Assembly (NCBI GenBank): GCA_964493245.1
Contig: CAZBNB010000021.1
Span: 1 to 55,132 of the forward strand
Reading direction: 5' to 3'
Length of the DNA stretch: 55,132 bases
Source of the DNA: CAZBNB01 sp964493245
GTDB taxonomy: Bacteria > Pseudomonadota > Gammaproteobacteria > Legionellales > Legionellaceae
The notes under the pieces are model-generated. The model was given only the letters and a program-made list of their open reading frames with translations. It did not search any database and was not told the DNA's origin. The translations under genes were made by a program, and so were the position numbers. Each line of letters begins with the position of its first letter. Within the stretch, counting starts at the first letter, position 1. Below are positions 52,409 to 55,132 of the stretch, in pieces.

Positions 52409-53578
52409 TTAATCACCTTCTAGCCCATGAATGGGTTTGGTACGTCCCCACTGTTTGCAGCTAGGACAATGCCAATGCAACAGTTTGCCACTGTACCCGC
52501 ATTGACCACAACGATAGATAGGCTTATTTTCTAAAAACTTACTGGTAATGGTATGTAACATTTGTAATTTATCACGCACTTTTCCATGTGCCGAATCTAA
52601 GTGCCAGTAAATCAGTCGATTTAAACCGCGAATTGACGGATGTCGACCCAAATGACTGGATACGTAGTCAATAGCAAAATCCTCGCCTTTTTCACGACTC
52701 AAATAGTCACCAATCACAAAAACAATCGATGTTCTTGGGTGATCCGGTAAAGTTTGCTCTAAATAATCAACACATTCATCCATGATCTCTAGTTGCAGAT
52801 GGCAATGAACCAAAGGTTCAATGATTTCATTTAAAAACTCAGCATCTTGATCAGGGACGCGCTTTAAAGCGCGAATGGCTTGTTTGTAACGCCCATTTTG
52901 AATTTCTAGATTCGCCAACATAAGACTGGCTCGCACAGAATGTTTATCCGTTATCAGTGCTTGTTTAATAGCCTGGTGAGCTTTGTCCTGCATGTTTTGT
53001 TTTAAAGCATGTAACGCGATTTCGCAATAATAATGCGCTGCTTGCGTATGCATGCTGACGCCAGTAGATTCTTCAATTTTTTTGGCGATATCCAGGGCTT
53101 TTTCCCATGCTTTTTCTTGTTGATAAATCGCTAATAAGCCACGTAAACTACTGACTTCTCTGTCACCCGCCAACTCAACAACTTCTTGAAAAATACGCTC
53201 AGCACGGTCAAACACACCGGCACTCATATAATCTTGCCCCAACGCCATCAACGCTTCTTTGCGTTGAAATAAGCTTAATTGTGGACGTGCAATGAGGTTT
53301 TGGTGAATACGAATAGCGCGATCAACCTCGCCACGTCTTCTGAATAAACTACCTAATGCAAGATGGGTTTCAACGGTTTCACTGTCTACTTCTAACAGTT
53401 TGATAAAAACATCCACCGCTTTATCTGGCTGCTCATTCAATAAATAGTTCAGCCCCACAACATATTCGCGTGACAAATGGTTGCTTGTGTCTTTTTCTGT
53501 GCCAGCATAAGTACGCTTGGCGATCCACCAACCAGACCAGGCTGCTGCAGGCAGTAAAAGAGGCCATAAATTAATCAT
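52409..53578 (-). CDS. lapB: Lipopolysaccharide assembly protein LapB (YciM)
   Basis: Membrane-anchored TPR protein that steers LpxC to FtsH proteolysis and so limits LPS synthesis. 389 aa: N-terminal membrane anchor (INLWPLLLPAAAWSGWW), about nine TPR-like repeats (EYVVGLNYLLNEQPDKAVDV onward), and a C-terminal rubredoxin-type metal site with CGQCG and CPSC. Downstream of lapA, upstream of pyrF. Confidence 0.96.
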   Translation of the reverse strand: MINLWPLLLPAAAWSGWWIAKRTYAGTEKDTSNHLSREYVVGLNYLLNEQPDKAVDVFIKLLEVDSETVETHLALGSLFRRRGEVDRAIRIHQNLIARPQLSLFQRKEALMALGQDYMSAGVFDRAERIFQEVVELAGDREVSSLRGLLAIYQQEKAWEKALDIAKKIEESTGVSMHTQAAHYYCEIALHALKQNMQDKAHQAIKQALITDKHSVRASLMLANLEIQNGRYKQAIRALKRVPDQDAEFLNEIIEPLVHCHLQLEIMDECVDYLEQTLPDHPRTSIVFVIGDYLSREKGEDFAIDYVSSHLGRHPSIRGLNRLIYWHLDSAHGKVRDKLQMLHTITSKFLENKPIYRCGQCGYSGKLLHWHCPSCKQWGRTKPIHGLEGD

Positions 53579-53604
53579 GGTATTGTTTCACCAGTTTATA
53601 GACG

Positions 53605-53904
53605 CTAAAACACAGTGTCTTCGTTTCTAAGTGGAATCGTGCGTAAATTTTTGATTTCACGTTCGGTCAATTTGAGCTGGTTTTTTATTTTACGATGCTC
53701 TGACTTTAAACGCCAGTACCGAGATAACATCAAAATAAAGCCCAAACACATGCCCACACCTAACACGGACACCATTAATACGGAAATAGGCATTTTTAAC
53801 GTCGTTAAATAAAAATTAACTTGAACAGATGACGCATTCAATGCGGCAAATGTGATCCCAAAGAGGATGAGAATAATATAGAAAATGATCATTAGAATGC
53901 GCAT
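53605..53904 (-). CDS. lapA: Lipopolysaccharide assembly protein LapA
   Basis: 99-aa inner-membrane protein with two membrane segments (MIIFYIILILFGITFAAL and VLMVSVLGVGMCLGFILML), the conserved NASSVQVNFYL between them, and a coiled-coil cytoplasmic tail. Works with LapB. Transcribed after rpsA; the usual ihfB gene between rpsA and lapA is missing. Confidence 0.93.
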   Translation of the reverse strand: MRILMIIFYIILILFGITFAALNASSVQVNFYLTTLKMPISVLMVSVLGVGMCLGFILMLSRYWRLKSEHRKIKNQLKLTEREIKNLRTIPLRNEDTVF

Positions 53905-54048
53905 GTAAAAGTCCCTTCATGTCATCTATCGATGCTTATCCCTCTAATCATGCAAAACGGCAAAATCAAAAAATATTAGAGGTATAAAACTCAAAAAATA
54001 AACTGTCCAACACACGGCGTTGGCCATTTTTTAGATTGCGCATAAGGC

Positions 54049-54204
54049 TTGTTGACAATTCAAACATGAACGCCACGTCGGTTTTGTGCAAGACCCCGCT
54101 CAGTCGCTGGATTTCGCGAACAAGTTATCCAACGTAGGGTTCTTATTTTGAAGCGCACCGATCTGAAGCAGATCGGTGCGCTTCAAAGATTAAATTGTCA
54201 ACAA
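54049..54204. repeat. Inverted-repeat-bounded element between rpsA and lapA
   Basis: Ends are TTGTTGACAATT (54049-54060) and AATTGTCAACAA (54193-54204), a perfect 12-bp terminal inverted repeat. Inside is a second perfect 19-bp hairpin (54147-54187). It sits where ihfB would be expected. It may be a MITE. Confidence 0.55.
54147..54187 (-). terminator. Strong hairpin downstream of rpsA
   Basis: 19-bp perfect stem (TTTGAAGCGCACCGATCTG and complement) with a 3-nt loop, 40 nt after the rpsA stop on the minus strand. No U-tract follows, so it may act as a stabiliser or attenuator more than as a classic terminator. Confidence 0.5.
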
Positions 54205-54226
54205 CTCCTTTTTAGACGATGAGAAC

Positions 54227-55132
54227 TTACTCGTCTTTATTACCCATTTTTTCTTTCAATAAATCACCCAGTGTTGCTGAAACTTCTGATGATTTAGAGA
54301 ATTTCTTAATCGCATCTGCTTGATCTTGAGCATCTTTCGCTTTCACAGACAATGTCAATACGCGATTTTTCTTATCTACTGTCATCACTTTGGCTTCGAT
54401 TTCATCGCCTTCTTTAACAGCAGTGGTCGCATCATCTATTTTTTCATCAGATAATTCGTTAACACGAATTGTACCGATGACGTCTTCAGATAATTGTACT
54501 GTGACTGATTTTGCTTCAACAGCAGAAACCGTGCCTTTAACAATCGACCCTTTAGGGAATTGCTCTGCAAAGCTAGTGAAATTATCACCTTCAAGTTGCT
54601 TCAAGCCTAAAGAAATACGCTCACGTTCTGCATCAATCGCTAAAATCACTGCTTCTAGCTCTTGACCTTTCTTGAACTGTTTAACCGCTTCTTCGCCAGC
54701 TACTGTCCAGGAAATATCAGACAAATGAACCAAGCCATCGATCTCGCCATCTAAACCAATGAAAATACCGAAATCAGTGATTGAGCGGATTTTACCGTTG
54801 ACTTTTTCGCCTTTATTGTGAGCCTGAGCAAAGTTTTGCCATGGATTGCCTACGCATTGTTTCATACCTAGAGAAATACGACGACGTTCTTCATCGATTT
54901 CTAATACCATAACAGGCACAACATCACCTAAAGAAACCACTTTGCTTGGGTGAACGTTTTTGTTCGTCCAGTCCATTTCTGACATATGAACAAGACCTTC
55001 AACGCCTTCTTCAATTTCAACAAAGCAACCGTAATCGGTAATGTTCGTTACTTTACCTTCAAGACGTCGGCCTATGGGGTAACGCTCAACCAGGTCAACC
55101 CAAGGATCATTACCTAATTGCTTCATACCTAA
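54227..55132 (-). CDS. rpsA: 30S ribosomal protein S1, partial (C-terminal part)
   Basis: The frame continues past the window edge; about 302 codons are visible. S1 binds mRNA and delivers it to the ribosome. S1 (OB-fold) repeats are clear: GRRLEGKVTNITDYGCFVEI near the edge, GEKVNGKIRSITDFGIFIGL, and a third beginning KGSIVKGTVSAVEAKS. The tail is charged (LKEKMGNKDE). Overall length cannot be judged. Upstream of lapA in the standard order, minus ihfB. Confidence 0.96.
   Translation of the reverse strand, partial: LGMKQLGNDPWVDLVERYPIGRRLEGKVTNITDYGCFVEIEEGVEGLVHMSEMDWTNKNVHPSKVVSLGDVVPVMVLEIDEERRRISLGMKQCVGNPWQNFAQAHNKGEKVNGKIRSITDFGIFIGLDGEIDGLVHLSDISWTVAGEEAVKQFKKGQELEAVILAIDAERERISLGLKQLEGDNFTSFAEQFPKGSIVKGTVSAVEAKSVTVQLSEDVIGTIRVNELSDEKIDDATTAVKEGDEIEAKVMTVDKKNRVLTLSVKAKDAQDQADAIKKFSKSSEVSATLGDLLKEKMGNKDE

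Overview
The window looks like chromosome from a gammaproteobacterium of the Legionellales/Coxiellaceae type, probably one living in association with eukaryotic cells. This is an inference from gene order (rlmN-pilW-rodZ-hisS-yfgM-bamB-der, pyrG-kdsA, rpsA-lapA-lapB-pyrF), from the moderate to low G+C, and from very large, eukaryotic-like or coiled-coil proteins set among housekeeping genes. No taxonomic marker was searched.

Layout. 1-2048: a partial dispersed repeat, rdgC, bamD and a tRNA-Ser(UGA). 2035-4211: a 2.2-kb element bounded by a perfect 37-bp direct repeat that includes the tRNA 3' end. It holds an IS481-like transposase remnant and two complete RelE/HigB-type toxin-antitoxin pairs but no integrase. 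4292-18832: an A/T-rich cluster of four unusual genes. These are a 707-aa protein with kinase-like sequence patterns, a small coiled-coil partner, a 3057-aa protein carrying a SecA-like two-lobed helicase motor, and an 814-aa coiled-coil protein ending at a strong terminator. This cluster is the best candidate for an undescribed host-interaction or DNA/RNA/protein-remodelling system.

19054-26677: a DUF4142 lipoprotein, then (minus strand) ribD-ribBA-ribH-pyrG-kdsA, and the periplasmic protease bepA on the plus strand. 26704-32660: a tripartite heavy-metal-type RND efflux operon (membrane fusion protein, pump, outer membrane channel). 33117-44533: der, tsaD, and the bamB-yfgM-hisS-rodZ-pilW block. 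An 826-aa F-box-like/helical-repeat gene separates pilW from rlmN; ndk lies upstream of rlmN. 45410-47525: formaldehyde detoxification pair adhC-fghA. 47853-51637: deoC, ubiC-ubiA, small hypotheticals and a lone pseudopilin. 51691-55132: pyrF, lapB, lapA and the 3' part of rpsA.

A second theme is intergenic inverted repeats. At least five copies of a hairpin-forming repeat of about 125 bp lie between genes (1, 34541, 46279, 47627, 50361). One copy shows a compensatory base-pair change, and another supplies a misleading upstream ATG to fghA. Three further, unrelated long palindromic elements (32698-32885, 44626-44853, 54049-54204) have MITE-like architecture. Envelope biogenesis is well represented: BamB, BamD, BepA, LapA/B, KdsA, RodZ and YfgM.
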